DNA from: Alkalihalobacillus sp. AL-G
GTDB taxonomy: Bacteria > Bacillota > Bacilli > Bacillales > Fictibacillaceae
Length of the DNA stretch: 64,000 bases
Direction of reading: 5' to 3'
NCBI RefSeq assembly: GCF_030643805.1
Contig: NZ_CP094656.1
Coordinates: 1,426,001 to 1,490,000, forward strand
Part shown: positions 42,658 to 51,264 of the stretch, in pieces
Numbering within the stretch: the first letter of the stretch is position 1
Layout of the letters: each line of letters opens with the position of its first letter
The notes under the pieces: model-generated
Databases searched by the model: none
What the model saw: only the letters and a program-made list of their open reading frames with translations
What the model was told of the DNA's origin: nothing
Position numbers and translations under genes: made by a program

Positions 42658-43284
42658 TTAAAATTCCTTCGCGTGGAATGGAAGAAATAGTTTCACACCC
42701 CGTTTATTGAAGGGGAGGAACTTCATATCAGCGATTAAATGCCCGATGTACCCAATGAGACACGTAATAAAAACCCCATCAATTGCAAATGTGTTTTCAA
42801 GCTGGTAAGCAATTACCCCGAAAAAGATAGCACCGACAATGGAATGCGTATAACTTCGATGCGGGACGACCGATGCGATGATTATGTAAATTCCGAGTAA
42901 AAACAGCCAGTTCACCGACAACGTCAGCCCGGAGATTAATATGCCAATTCCGGTTAGTGAAAGCATCAACCTTCGCTTAATGAAGGGAGAAACAATCGTT
43001 AACGCAAGCCCAATTACGACTCCGTACCATTTTTCAAATTCAGAACCTTCCATAAGGCTGATTATGATAGCTAGAACTCCGATAATTTGTGCAATGGCCC
43101 GAATGAACTTATATGAAAACGTCAGTGTGTTGCTTAGTTTTCCATCAAGATCAATATCAGGCAGTAATCCTGCCACCGCCCCGCATCCTATTAAAATTGC
43201 AGTGGAGGTCGGTTCCGCCTGAAAGGTGTTTGATGTAATCAACCCTGCTGTAGCTCCAAGCGTCATGTGTGCTGTGCCGTTCAA
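42658..43284 (-). CDS. YdjM-like membrane-bound metal-dependent hydrolase
   Basis: 208 residues with several membrane helices. The HxxxG...LPDID and HRSYTHS pattern (TAHMTLGATAG at the N-terminus, AGLLPDIDLDGKLS near residue 40, VVPHRSYTHSIVG near 140) marks the LexA-regulated YdjM / DUF457 family of putative membrane hydrolases. TTG start at 43284 after GGGGTGG. Function unknown. Confidence 0.85.
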   Translation of the reverse strand: MNGTAHMTLGATAGLITSNTFQAEPTSTAILIGCGAVAGLLPDIDLDGKLSNTLTFSYKFIRAIAQIIGVLAIIISLMEGSEFEKWYGVVIGLALTIVSPFIKRRLMLSLTGIGILISGLTLSVNWLFLLGIYIIIASVVPHRSYTHSIVGAIFFGVIAYQLENTFAIDGVFITCLIGYIGHLIADMKFLPFNKRGVKLFLPFHAKEF

Positions 43285-43407
43285 TCGAATCCACCCCTCA
43301 ATATACTCACATGAAAAAGTTTAGCATATCTTCAAATCTACTGACTATCAAATGATGATTTTCTCTTCTATAATAGGTATATAGGACTGAAAAGGGGGGA
43401 TTCACTC

Positions 43408-43665
43408 ATGTATCTATACTTAACAGTTGCCGTGATAGCAGTCGGAGTCATTTCATTGATCGGTACAGTTATCGTTGGGAAAAAAGTGAATAAAGAAGCA
43501 GAGGAATATAAAAACGCAGAGGATAAAACGGAGGCTGAGTTAAAGCGGTCACAGGATTATGAGAAAAGCTCGCTTAGCAAAAATTTACGGGTTTTGACGA
43601 CTATTTATGTTGTAACATTTATCCTCAGTATTATTGCGGTTGGGTTTTATATTATGAACAAATAA
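43408..43665 (+). CDS. Small two-helix membrane protein
   Basis: 85 residues. Membrane helices at about 4-24 and 62-82 flank a charged Glu/Lys-rich loop (NKEAEEYKNAEDKTEAELKRSQDYEK). GGGGGG precedes the ATG. No family recognised; a structured single gene with a weak hairpin (AAGAGTC/GACTCTT, 43683-43714) downstream. Confidence 0.7.
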   Translation: MYLYLTVAVIAVGVISLIGTVIVGKKVNKEAEEYKNAEDKTEAELKRSQDYEKSSLSKNLRVLTTIYVVTFILSIIAVGFYIMNK

Positions 43666-43796
43666 ATTTGGAAAAGCAGAAAGAGTCAAGATTGACTGTA
43701 AATCCCGACTCTTCGAATGATAGGTGGTTCATGAGGACAGTTAACGACCAAAAGATAGTGTAAGTGTCTTCATAAAATGATTATCCTCAAGATTTA

Positions 43797-45059
43797 TCAA
43801 ATGGCATTTCGACTTGTGATCAGCTTTCCTCTTGTTTCCTTCATTTGAATCGAAACACGTACCAAGAACACGCCGATCAGCGCAAACAAAACATATAGAA
43901 TCGCCATGCCTAGTCCGCCGATTGCTTCACCAACGATTATTCCTAAAGCTCCGAACAGTTTTCCAATTTGGAAGACGAAACCATTAAATGCCATATAAGC
44001 TCCACGTTTCGTATCGTCAACAATGTCCGCTAGAATTGATTGCCTCGTAGGAACGTACATTAATTCACCGACAGATAGGATCAGTACAGCAATCATCAGA
44101 ACAAGAAGATTATTCGAAAACGCAAGAATGCTATAGCCCAATCCAAAAAGGATAAAACCTAGATACATGACAGGCTGTTCCGGTTTATTGCGAATCCATT
44201 TTGCAGCAATCCCTGTAAACAATACGATGATGATCGTATTTTCAACGGTTAATAGACTTAACAGCTTAACACCGTCAATCATCAATTCAGAATCCCATAA
44301 AAATGAAAATGTTCGTGGAATGATTTCTTCTTCCAAACGAACTGCAATAAAATTATTTCGCTGGAACTCAATTGCTAAGATCGCAATTCCACCAAGGATG
44401 AACAATACAAACGGCAAATCTGTGATTACGGTTTTATAGCTTTGGAAAATCGGTTTCAGTCCATAAGCCTTCCTTGATGTTTTCTCTGGTTGGTACGTTT
44501 CATTTATCAATGCTGCTGTCATCCATAAGGTAACGAATGACATCGCCAGCAACGCAATCAACAATTCAAAAAAATGAGTTTGATAGAACCAACCTCCGAC
44601 GATCAACCCGAGCATGATCGACATATTGACCGCCCAATAATTGATTGCATACATGAATGCCCGAGTTTCTTTTGTACTGACATCGATTAGCATCGCTTCA
44701 GCAGCAGGGTTTACGAAGCCAGAAGCAATTCCGATGATTGTCATCATCGCGAAGGTAGTCCATGCTGAAGTGAACCACGGTGAATTCGCCAGTACCATCC
44801 CCGCAAATCCAATTACTTTCATCCATTCTCCTAGGACCATCATTCGTTTTCTTCCAACAATATCTGCAAGGTATCCGCCATATAACCCAGAAAAGAACTG
44901 AATTACAATACTAGTCATCAGTAAGATACCAGCCCACATAGCATTCAATGCATTCGTAAAGTAGATCGCCATAAATGGAAAAATCATTGAACCGATAATC
45001 CGGCTCATAAACGACGTATAAATTCGAATTCGGATATTCGGGTGCAGCTCTCTAAACAT
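43797..45059 (-). CDS. MFS transporter
   Basis: 420 residues, twelve membrane segments. The MFS motif A lies between helices 2 and 3 (GGYLADIVGRKRMMVLG near residue 65), and motif-like LADIVDDTKRGAYMAFNG lies near 330. Probably a drug or metabolite efflux protein. Divergent from the SgrR-type regulator, whose promoter region contains an inverted repeat shared by both genes, so it is the likely target of that regulator. Confidence 0.9.
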   Translation of the reverse strand: MFRELHPNIRIRIYTSFMSRIIGSMIFPFMAIYFTNALNAMWAGILLMTSIVIQFFSGLYGGYLADIVGRKRMMVLGEWMKVIGFAGMVLANSPWFTSAWTTFAMMTIIGIASGFVNPAAEAMLIDVSTKETRAFMYAINYWAVNMSIMLGLIVGGWFYQTHFFELLIALLAMSFVTLWMTAALINETYQPEKTSRKAYGLKPIFQSYKTVITDLPFVLFILGGIAILAIEFQRNNFIAVRLEEEIIPRTFSFLWDSELMIDGVKLLSLLTVENTIIIVLFTGIAAKWIRNKPEQPVMYLGFILFGLGYSILAFSNNLLVLMIAVLILSVGELMYVPTRQSILADIVDDTKRGAYMAFNGFVFQIGKLFGALGIIVGEAIGGLGMAILYVLFALIGVFLVRVSIQMKETRGKLITSRNAI

Positions 45060-45091
45060 TTTCTCTCACTCCCTCTACGTTATTTTGCCTT

Positions 45092-45142
45092 TTGTAAAAG
45101 GGGATAAAAAGGGTATAATGTGATTAAAAATGTCCCCTTTTA
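45092..45142 (+). promoter_or_regulatory. Promoter with inverted-repeat operator between MFS and SgrR-type genes
   Basis: TTGTAA (45092-45097), 16-nt spacer, TATAAT (45114-45119). Perfect 10-bp arms TAAAAGGGGA (45095-45104) and TCCCCTTTTA (45133-45142) bracket the -10 with a 28-bp gap, a likely regulator site. Confidence 0.6.
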
Positions 45143-45200
45143 GCAGTTGTTCAAGTGTGGACGACTTTTAAGGTATAGATTCTTTTAAAGAGGTGAGAGC

Positions 45201-46928
45201 GTGAAGGATTTATCTTATTTTCAAATGCGTGCTTTTCTTTATCCAAGGGAGCATGACAATCAGGTTGAACTAAAGCTAAGTGAGCTTGAACAAGTCTGGT
45301 TTTGTACACTGAAAAATGTAAAGCGGAAACTTCGAAAGTACGAAGAGGCAGGCTTTTATACTTATAATCCTGGGAAAGGAAGAGGGAACCCATCGAAACT
45401 TTTGTTCCGAAGATCCTTTCAACATGAGATCGAGGGTGCAGTTGACGAATATATTCGATATGATCAAATGGAAGCTTTGATGCAGCTGTTACAGCTGCCG
45501 ATTCCGAAATCATGGATCGCCAACGTCTCTGAAGATGTCCAGGCATTGTTTGGACTACAGTCTCCAAACAGTACAAAAGATGTACTGCGATCAATCATTA
45601 CGAGACCTCTGACGACACTTGATCCAGCTTTTACCTCAATTACATTCGAGAGCTACCTCTTACAACAGCTAGGGGATCCTTTGGTTCGATATGATCAAAT
45701 AAAGGATACGGTCAAGCCTCATCTTGCTCATCATTGGACTGTTGAAAATAATGAAAAGACCTGGACGTTTTATATTCGAAAAGGAGTACGGTTTCATCAT
45801 CAGCGTGTGTTGACAAGTGAAGATGTCCGTCATACATTTCAACGAATTCAAGATGCATCACCTCACAAATGGCTTTTAAAAGATGTTTCGAAAATGGAAT
45901 GCCCAGCACCTAACATGATCCGTTTTGAGCTTGATGAACCGAATCCTTTTTTCCTGCGTAATGTAAGTTGTCAGAACCTTGCTATCTTACCTGCTGATGT
46001 TCCGTTTGATGAAATGCAGTGGATTGGAACGGGACCATTTAGGCTAAAAGAGCGATCGAAAAGTAAGTTTGTTCTAGAGGCATTCGATCAATACTTTCTA
46101 GAACGTCCTTTACTTGATGATATTGAGTTTTGGCATGTCCCGATGGATCACGTACAAGCAGTCACCTTTCAAGTCGATGGTGTTGAAGATAGTGAATTTA
46201 TTCAGGAGAAGGAGGACGTAGAGATTGGCTTTCGTTTTCTCGCTTTTAATTTTAATCGGAAATCAATCGTACATCATCCATCATTCCGAAAAGCAATGTA
46301 TCAATTGTTAAATATGAAAAAAATGAGTTATGATTTGGGGCGCGAACCATTAGCTGAGTCTTCAAGTTATTTCCCTTGGAAATCTGATGCGCAGGAAAAA
46401 GATCCATCCATAATCCATGAACTGCTCAATGATGCTGGGTATGGTGGAGAAACGTTAACAGTTTATTCATTAGATTTTCCAAAGCCGATTGATGAAACAG
46501 TATGGTTTATCAAACAGGCGAAAATTTACGGAATTTCAATGCAGCATGAGACATTTCCTATAGAGGGTTTCTATTCGAATATCATTGAAAAAAATGCTGA
46601 TTTGGTTTTCATGGGAGAAGTGGCCTCAAATGATCATCACCTCTCCTTCCTTGGGGCGTTTTACAACGATGCATTACTTTTTAGACGTATGCTTAAAAGA
46701 GAGCATTTAACAACGATTGAAAGGCATTTGGATTTTATGAAACGTGAGGAAAGATTCAGTGAACGCGAACAGTGGATTGAAAGGATTGAGGAGTTCATTC
46801 GTAAAGAAAATCTTTTCATTTACATGTATCACCCGACAAAACGTCGTACTTTCCACCCGATGATAAAGGACATTCGCTTTGAATCATTTGGACATGTGGA
46901 CTTAAGAAAGCTTTGGATCCATACATAA
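45201..46928 (+). CDS. SgrR-family regulator (HTH plus solute-binding domain)
   Basis: 575 residues. An N-terminal winged-helix domain (about 1-110, VELKLSELEQVWFCTLKNVKRKLRKYEEAGF) is fused to a family 5 solute-binding domain (about 130-570, e.g. TWTFYIRKGVRFHHQRVLTSEDVRHTFQRI). No signal peptide, so the binding domain is a cytoplasmic ligand sensor as in E. coli SgrR. GTG start after AAAGAGGTG. Divergent from an MFS exporter that it probably controls; the ligand is unknown. Confidence 0.87.
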   Translation: MKDLSYFQMRAFLYPREHDNQVELKLSELEQVWFCTLKNVKRKLRKYEEAGFYTYNPGKGRGNPSKLLFRRSFQHEIEGAVDEYIRYDQMEALMQLLQLPIPKSWIANVSEDVQALFGLQSPNSTKDVLRSIITRPLTTLDPAFTSITFESYLLQQLGDPLVRYDQIKDTVKPHLAHHWTVENNEKTWTFYIRKGVRFHHQRVLTSEDVRHTFQRIQDASPHKWLLKDVSKMECPAPNMIRFELDEPNPFFLRNVSCQNLAILPADVPFDEMQWIGTGPFRLKERSKSKFVLEAFDQYFLERPLLDDIEFWHVPMDHVQAVTFQVDGVEDSEFIQEKEDVEIGFRFLAFNFNRKSIVHHPSFRKAMYQLLNMKKMSYDLGREPLAESSSYFPWKSDAQEKDPSIIHELLNDAGYGGETLTVYSLDFPKPIDETVWFIKQAKIYGISMQHETFPIEGFYSNIIEKNADLVFMGEVASNDHHLSFLGAFYNDALLFRRMLKREHLTTIERHLDFMKREERFSEREQWIERIEEFIRKENLFIYMYHPTKRRTFHPMIKDIRFESFGHVDLRKLWIHT

Positions 46929-46950
46929 ACACAAAGTAGAAATGTATCTT

Positions 46951-46990
46951 TTTACAATATTTGTTATCCGATGTTCACAAAGCATTTACA
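46951..46990 (+). promoter_or_regulatory. Candidate PhoP box upstream of the PhoX gene
   Basis: TTTACA (46951), TTCACA (46974) and TTTACA (46985) are spaced in multiples of about 11 bp, the PhoP binding pattern (TTHAHA direct repeats). However a terminator lies between this site and the gene. Confidence 0.45.
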
Positions 46991-47031
46991 TTCTAAATAA
47001 TAGATTGGGACTTTTATGGTGGTTTCCTCTT

Positions 47032-47058
47032 AAAAACTCGAGTCATTCGAGTTTTTTT
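47032..47058 (+). terminator. Intrinsic terminator after the SgrR-type gene
   Basis: AAAAACTCGA and TCGAGTTTTT form a perfect stem with a GTCAT loop, followed by TTT. Confidence 0.9.
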
Positions 47059-47216
47059 GTTCTTTTATAATGAAAAAAATACTAGATTCCAGAAGTTTTT
47101 TGAGGAACATTGTACTAATTTACTGCAATTCCGGCAAACTTAACGTCCGCTCAACACCAAGTTTACATCTCCACATTAACATGAAGGTTGTAAATACCAA
47201 AAAGGAGTGGATGAGA

Positions 47217-48848
47217 TTGTCAACGAAAATGGATCGGAAAAAATTCCTGACTTATGTAGGTACTGGGACGGTTGCACTTGCGGCTGCAAGTACCGGATTG
47301 GATGGAATCGCAGATAAAGTTGGTGCGAAAGGGAACTTCCATAAACCGATGAAAAAAACCCCGAAGTACGGACCATTAAAGTTCAAGCCGATTGAGCCTA
47401 CCAGCAAGGACGATCTTGTTTTACCAAAAGGTTATCAATACAACGTAATTGCAGCTTACGGTGATAAAATCAATCCGAAAGGCGAAACATTCGGGTATAA
47501 CAATGACTATACACTCTATTTTCCAATTAAAAGTGACATAAGCGAAGAACGCGGGCTTTTGTGGGTAAACCACGAATATGTAGAAGACTTGTTTGTTTTC
47601 GGTAAAAAAATAAAAGGAGACTATAACGCTTCTCAAATCCAGACGGTCCTTTACAATCAAGGTGGATCAATTATCGAAGTAGTAAATGGAAAAGGTGGTT
47701 GGGAGTTAGATCCGGCTTCAACTCATGCTAGACGTGTAACTGGTCTGACACCGATACAATTAACAGGTCCAGCAAAGAATTCTAAGGCTGTCGGAAATGT
47801 TTCAACTGTTCAAGGGACATTCGCAAATTGCTCCGGAGGTAAAACGCTTTGGAACACTCTTTTAACATGTGAAGAAAACTTTGAATATACCGCAGGTGCG
47901 GCAAATCTAAACGAAACACATTACGGATGGGCAGTCGAAGTCGACCCATTTGATGCGAATTTTGCAGTCCGTAAGCATACATCACTTGGCAGGTTCAATC
48001 ACGAAAATACATGTATGGGACTTGCTAAGAATGGACGAGTTGTCGTCTATATGGGCGACGATAAAAAGGATGCTTGTGTATACAAGTTTGTAAGTGAAGG
48101 GAAATTTGATCCCCATGCTGGTAAAAAGAATTCAAAACTGCTAGAAGCGGGAACATTGTACGTTGCGAGCTTCAAAAAAGGTGCCTGGTTGCCTCTTACA
48201 GTTGGAGCAGTAAGAGAAGCAGCTGCAGATGACAAGGAAGTGCTGGAAAAGTTCCAAGCGCAGGCGGATGTAGTAGTAAATGCACATGAAGCAGCAATCC
48301 TGATTGGCGGTACACCGACTGACCGTCCAGAAGACGTTGAAATCAGCCCATTTGACGGGACAATCTATGTGGCTCATACGAATAATGACCGACACGGAAA
48401 CATGCATGGTCATATTACTAGATTTTTTGAAAAAGATGATGACCACGGATCCCTTGAATTCCAATTTGCGATTTTTGCGGCAGGCGGGATCCAAAGCGGG
48501 TTCAGTGCACCTGATAACCTTACATTTGACGAGGACGGGAACCTGTGGACTGTTACCGATATTTCAAGCAGTAAGCTGAACACTACTATCTGGAAGCCAT
48601 TTGGTAATAACGGGATGTTCGTTATTCCCACTCATGGAAAAGAGCAAGGAGTTGCATTCCAGTTTGCTTCAGCACCAAACGAAGCAGAATTGACTGGACC
48701 TTGTTTCACACCGGATGAAAAAACTCTGTTCCTTTCAGTACAGCATCCAGGGGAAAACACCGAGAATCTTGCAAATCCGCATAGTGTTTGGCCACATCGT
48801 CGAGATAATATGCCGCGACCAGGCGTCGTAGCGATTACAGGATTTTAA
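47217..48848 (+). CDS. PhoX-family alkaline phosphatase, Tat substrate
   Basis: 543 residues. The N-terminal Tat-type signal KMDRKKFLTYVGTGTVALAA has RK where the twin arginine is expected. The body matches PhoX (DUF839), a Ca/Fe phosphatase: LLWVNHEYVED near residue 115, STHARRVTGLTPIQLTGPA near 165, GTFANCSGGKTLWNTLLTCEENF near 200, RFNHENTCMGLAKNGRVVVYMGDD near 260. TTG start at 47217, 9 nt after AAGGAG; ATG 47211 is an alternative. tatA and tatC follow directly, like phoD-tatAd-tatCd in B. subtilis, so this is a dedicated secretion unit. Confidence 0.9.
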   Translation: MSTKMDRKKFLTYVGTGTVALAAASTGLDGIADKVGAKGNFHKPMKKTPKYGPLKFKPIEPTSKDDLVLPKGYQYNVIAAYGDKINPKGETFGYNNDYTLYFPIKSDISEERGLLWVNHEYVEDLFVFGKKIKGDYNASQIQTVLYNQGGSIIEVVNGKGGWELDPASTHARRVTGLTPIQLTGPAKNSKAVGNVSTVQGTFANCSGGKTLWNTLLTCEENFEYTAGAANLNETHYGWAVEVDPFDANFAVRKHTSLGRFNHENTCMGLAKNGRVVVYMGDDKKDACVYKFVSEGKFDPHAGKKNSKLLEAGTLYVASFKKGAWLPLTVGAVREAAADDKEVLEKFQAQADVVVNAHEAAILIGGTPTDRPEDVEISPFDGTIYVAHTNNDRHGNMHGHITRFFEKDDDHGSLEFQFAIFAAGGIQSGFSAPDNLTFDEDGNLWTVTDISSSKLNTTIWKPFGNNGMFVIPTHGKEQGVAFQFASAPNEAELTGPCFTPDEKTLFLSVQHPGENTENLANPHSVWPHRRDNMPRPGVVAITGF

Positions 48849-48864
48849 GAGAGGAGAATGATTA

Positions 48865-49047
48865 ATGCCATTCAACATCGGAATTCCAGGATTGATTTTA
48901 ATCCTGATCATTGCGCTCGTGATCTTTGGTCCAGCAAAGCTTCCAGAAATCGGACGAGCATTCGGCAATACGCTTAAGGAATTTAAAAATGCTACAAAGG
49001 ATCTCGTATCCTCAAATGACGACAATGTAAAAGAAAAGAAAAATTGA
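48865..49047 (+). CDS. tatA: Sec-independent translocase subunit TatA
   Basis: 60 residues: one membrane helix (about 6-22), the [14 protein letters not shown] hinge and amphipathic helix, then a charged tail. In the two-component TatAC systems of Bacillus, TatA also does the TatB job. It starts 16 nt after the PhoX gene with AGAGGAGAA upstream. Confidence 0.95.
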   Translation: MPFNIGIPGLILILIIALVIFGPAKLPEIGRAFGNTLKEFKNATKDLVSSNDDNVKEKKN

Positions 49048-49058
49048 ATGATGCGGGA

Positions 49059-49084
49059 GAAAAGAGGATACCCTCTTTTCTTCT
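49059..49084 (+). terminator. Intrinsic terminator between tatA and tatC
   Basis: GAAAAGAGG and CCTCTTTTC with an ATAC loop, followed by TTCTTTT. It likely keeps TatA more abundant than TatC. Confidence 0.8.
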
Positions 49085-49093
49085 TTTGCACGT

Positions 49094-49189
49094 TTAGAAA
49101 GTATAAAAATACTTTCTAGAGTACAAGTGCAAGGGCCTTTAGGGCTAAGGCTCTGCCCGTGCCAAGGGTTGGATTTGGCAAGTATTCTA
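49094..49189 (+). other. Structured tatA-tatC spacer
   Basis: TAGAAAGTAT and ATACTTTCTA form a perfect 10-bp stem (49095-49118). A GC-rich block follows (GGGCTAAGGCTCTGCCCGTG) with a second hairpin GCCAAG/TTTGGC (about 49160-49178). No ORF is convincing here. Confidence 0.5.
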
Positions 49190-49225
49190 TGTGAAATGTA
49201 TTTTGCGAAGAAGGGAGCTTTGATA

Positions 49226-49957
49226 ATGGATCAAGAGACAGAGTTGGTCGAACACCTTGATGAATTAAGGAAACGTGTTCTTATCGTTGGTACCAGCTTT
49301 CTTGCGTTCTTCATCTTGGGATTTGTATTTGTTGAGCAAATCTATCAGTGGTTAGTGAAGGACTTGGATTCAAAGCTCGCATTGTTGGGTCCAACCGATA
49401 TTTTGTGGATCTATTTTAAAATTGCAGGTGTTGTTGCAATGGCATTTACGATTCCAATGGCTGCTTATCATACTTGGAAATTTGTTTTACCTGCAATAGA
49501 AGAAAGGCAGCGTAAAGCTACGCTAATGTTGATTCCAGCATTATTCCTACTGTTTGTGTCGGGAATCGGTTTTGGGTATGCAATCGTATTTCCGACTGTT
49601 CTCAGCTTTTTACAAAAGATATCGAACGAAGGCTTCCAACTTTTTTATACGACGGAAAAATATTTCAATTTCTTGTTTCAAATGACCATTCCCTTTGGGT
49701 TGCTTTTCGAAATGCCCGTCGTCATCCTGTTCCTGACAGTGCTGGGAATCTTAAATCCGGCACGGCTGAAAAAGTCGCGAAAAATCTGTTATTTCGTATT
49801 CACTATATTGGCCGTCATGTTGACGCCTCCGGACTTTTTTTCTGATATTCTCGTACTTATGTGCTTAATCATCCTATTTGAGGTCAGCATTACGCTATCG
49901 GGATTCGTGTACCGTAAGAAAAACGAAAAAGCGAAAGCCTGGGACTTCACTAGTTAA
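49226..49957 (+). CDS. tatC: Sec-independent translocase subunit TatC
   Basis: 243 residues, six membrane helices. The conserved cytoplasmic start ELVEHLDELRKRVL binds the twin-arginine motif, and FLFQMTIPFGLLFEMPVVI near residue 155 is the periplasmic-side core. Length matches TatCd (242). The frame opens at 49127, but the ATG at 49226 behind GAAGGGAG gives the family N-terminus. With TatA and the PhoX-type substrate it forms a complete minimal Tat system. Confidence 0.94.
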   Translation: MDQETELVEHLDELRKRVLIVGTSFLAFFILGFVFVEQIYQWLVKDLDSKLALLGPTDILWIYFKIAGVVAMAFTIPMAAYHTWKFVLPAIEERQRKATLMLIPALFLLFVSGIGFGYAIVFPTVLSFLQKISNEGFQLFYTTEKYFNFLFQMTIPFGLLFEMPVVILFLTVLGILNPARLKKSRKICYFVFTILAVMLTPPDFFSDILVLMCLIILFEVSITLSGFVYRKKNEKAKAWDFTS

Positions 49958-50133
49958 CTCGAACAGATGGTGGAATGGACACACCATTCTCCCTCTGTTT
50001 TTTATAAACGTTTACTACGTACATACGTAAATCGAATTAGACAATAAAGTCAGTTTTATGTTTAATCCTCCAAAATGATATATAGATGTATACGGAGCAC
50101 TTGGTTTAACAATAAAAATCCCTGCTCCGCAGT

Positions 50134-50490
50134 TTAACCGCGTCTAGATTTGTGATTGAAAGCTGCCGGCTTCCTGAAAAAATCGAATGGGTTAGGTTTG
50201 TCAGGATTCTTGACATTTCTTTTGCGTTGCTGGGGTTGTAATACCCGTACTTTTTCATTTAGCTGTGGGTGATTTTGAGCGTTTGAATCATTCGATAAAT
50301 AATTTACGCCCCGCTCATCACCGAGAAGTTTATCTAGCTTGATCAGCATTTCTTCAAATTGTGTATCACTTAATTGACCAGATGCATTCATAAAACACGC
50401 ATATGCATAAGCTAGAGCCGATGTATCTACATTAACCTGAACATCTACATCTGAATTTCCGCCATAATGTACAGCTTCATTTCTATCCAA
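50134..50490 (-). CDS. Hypothetical protein beside coat-like gene
   Basis: 118 residues. The N-terminal half is structured (DVDVQVNVDTSALAYAYACF, then SDTQFEEMLIKLDKLLGDERG); the C-terminus is basic and Pro/Asn/Gln-rich (PQQRKRNVKNPDKPNPFDFFRK). No signal or membrane helix. TTG at 50490, 6 nt after GGAGGG, is the likely start although the frame opens at 50550. It sits downstream of the DHDCDC repeat gene on the same strand; the tail composition suits a spore coat protein, but that is inference. Confidence 0.6.
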   Translation of the reverse strand: MDRNEAVHYGGNSDVDVQVNVDTSALAYAYACFMNASGQLSDTQFEEMLIKLDKLLGDERGVNYLSNDSNAQNHPQLNEKVRVLQPQQRKRNVKNPDKPNPFDFFRKPAAFNHKSRRG

Positions 50491-50503
50491 GTAAAACCCT
50501 CCA

Positions 50504-50549
50504 TAAAAAAATTTGAAAAATGGGGTTGACCGATATGAGATCAGCCCCA
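50504..50549 (-). terminator. Hairpin terminator between the two minus-strand genes
   Basis: On the minus strand TGGGGCTGATC pairs with GGTCAACCCCA (two weak positions), followed by TTTTTCAAATTTTTTT. It lies just before the ribosome site of the 50490 gene, so that gene may depend on read-through. Confidence 0.65.
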
Positions 50550-50663
50550 TAGGTGTAATATTGATCCATGGTACAGTGTACTACATCCAAGTTGCTGTTT
50601 TTATTAAAGCTGGCTTGTATTAACCTTAATTACCTTAATTGCAATTTTTAAGAATTTTAACCA

Positions 50664-51236
50664 TTACCAAGTATTGAACCAGTCGTCATCATGGTGTTTT
50701 TTCTTTTTGCAATCCCAGCAGTCACAGTCATGGTCATGCTCTTTTTTCTTTTTGTTTTTTTTCTTCCCCGAGCTGTAATCAAATTTCTTCTCACTGGAGT
50801 ACCAGTCGTAACTAGAGTCATTATAGAATTTCTTTTTGTTTCCAGAGCTTTTTTTGCAATCGCAGTCATGGTCTCTTTTCTTGCCAGAGCTCTTTTTGCA
50901 ATCGCAGTCATGGTCTCTTTTCTTGCCAGAGCTCTTTTTGCAATCGCGGTCATGGTCTCTTTTCTTGCCAGAGCTTTTTTTGCAATCGCAGTCATGGTCT
51001 CTTTTCTTGCCAGAGCTTTTTTTGCGATCGCAGTCATGGTCTCTTTTCTTGCCAGAGCTATGCTTTTTCTTACCCGGACCATGATGTTTTTTCTTTGGAC
51101 CGTGATGTTTTTTCTTTTTCTTACCAGAGCTTCGTTTGCAATCACAGTCATGGTCATCCTTCTTGCCAGAGCTTTTTTTACAACCGCAGTCGTGATCTTT
51201 TCTGGAAAAAATATGCTCGATGTCTTTTCCCATCAT
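50664..51236 (-). CDS. CotG-like repeat protein with SSGKK and DHDCDC units
   Basis: 190 residues of low complexity. A 14-residue unit (RDHDCDCKKSSGKK, 42 bp) is repeated five times in tandem in the middle, with further diverged DHDCxC and SSGKK units on both sides, a KKHHGP pair near residue 45, and a Tyr/Trp/Asp-containing tail (SSYDWYSSEKKFDY...DDDWFNTW). Ser-Ser-Gly-Lys-Lys units are shared with the CotB-like protein at 24815 and resemble CotH substrates. The Asp/His/Cys clusters could bind metal or form cross-links. Excellent ribosome site (AAGGAGGTGAT) and a sigma-K-like promoter upstream. Confidence 0.75.
   Translation of the reverse strand: MMGKDIEHIFSRKDHDCGCKKSSGKKDDHDCDCKRSSGKKKKKHHGPKKKHHGPGKKKHSSGKKRDHDCDRKKSSGKKRDHDCDCKKSSGKKRDHDRDCKKSSGKKRDHDCDCKKSSGKKRDHDCDCKKSSGNKKKFYNDSSYDWYSSEKKFDYSSGKKKNKKKKEHDHDCDCWDCKKKKHHDDDWFNTW
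50836..51057. repeat. Tandem 42-bp coding repeats inside the coat-like gene
   Basis: Five near-identical 42-bp units (TTTTTGCAATCGCAGTCATG core, TCTCTTTTCTTGCCAGAGCT linker) in direct array, with single-base changes that swap Cys for Arg. The copy number is likely to vary between strains by slippage. Confidence 0.85.
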
Positions 51237-51264
51237 AAATCACCTCCTTCTCAAGGTGATACTA

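Noticed and set aside
47070-47216. N-terminal extension of the PhoX gene to ATG 47070
   Set aside because: It would begin inside the downstream flank of a terminator, has no ribosome site and would bury the Tat signal 50 residues inside the protein.
50836-51084. Direct repeats that could be taken for a CRISPR array
   Set aside because: The 42-bp units are contiguous with no unique spacers and keep frame in the coat-like protein, so they are coding repeats.
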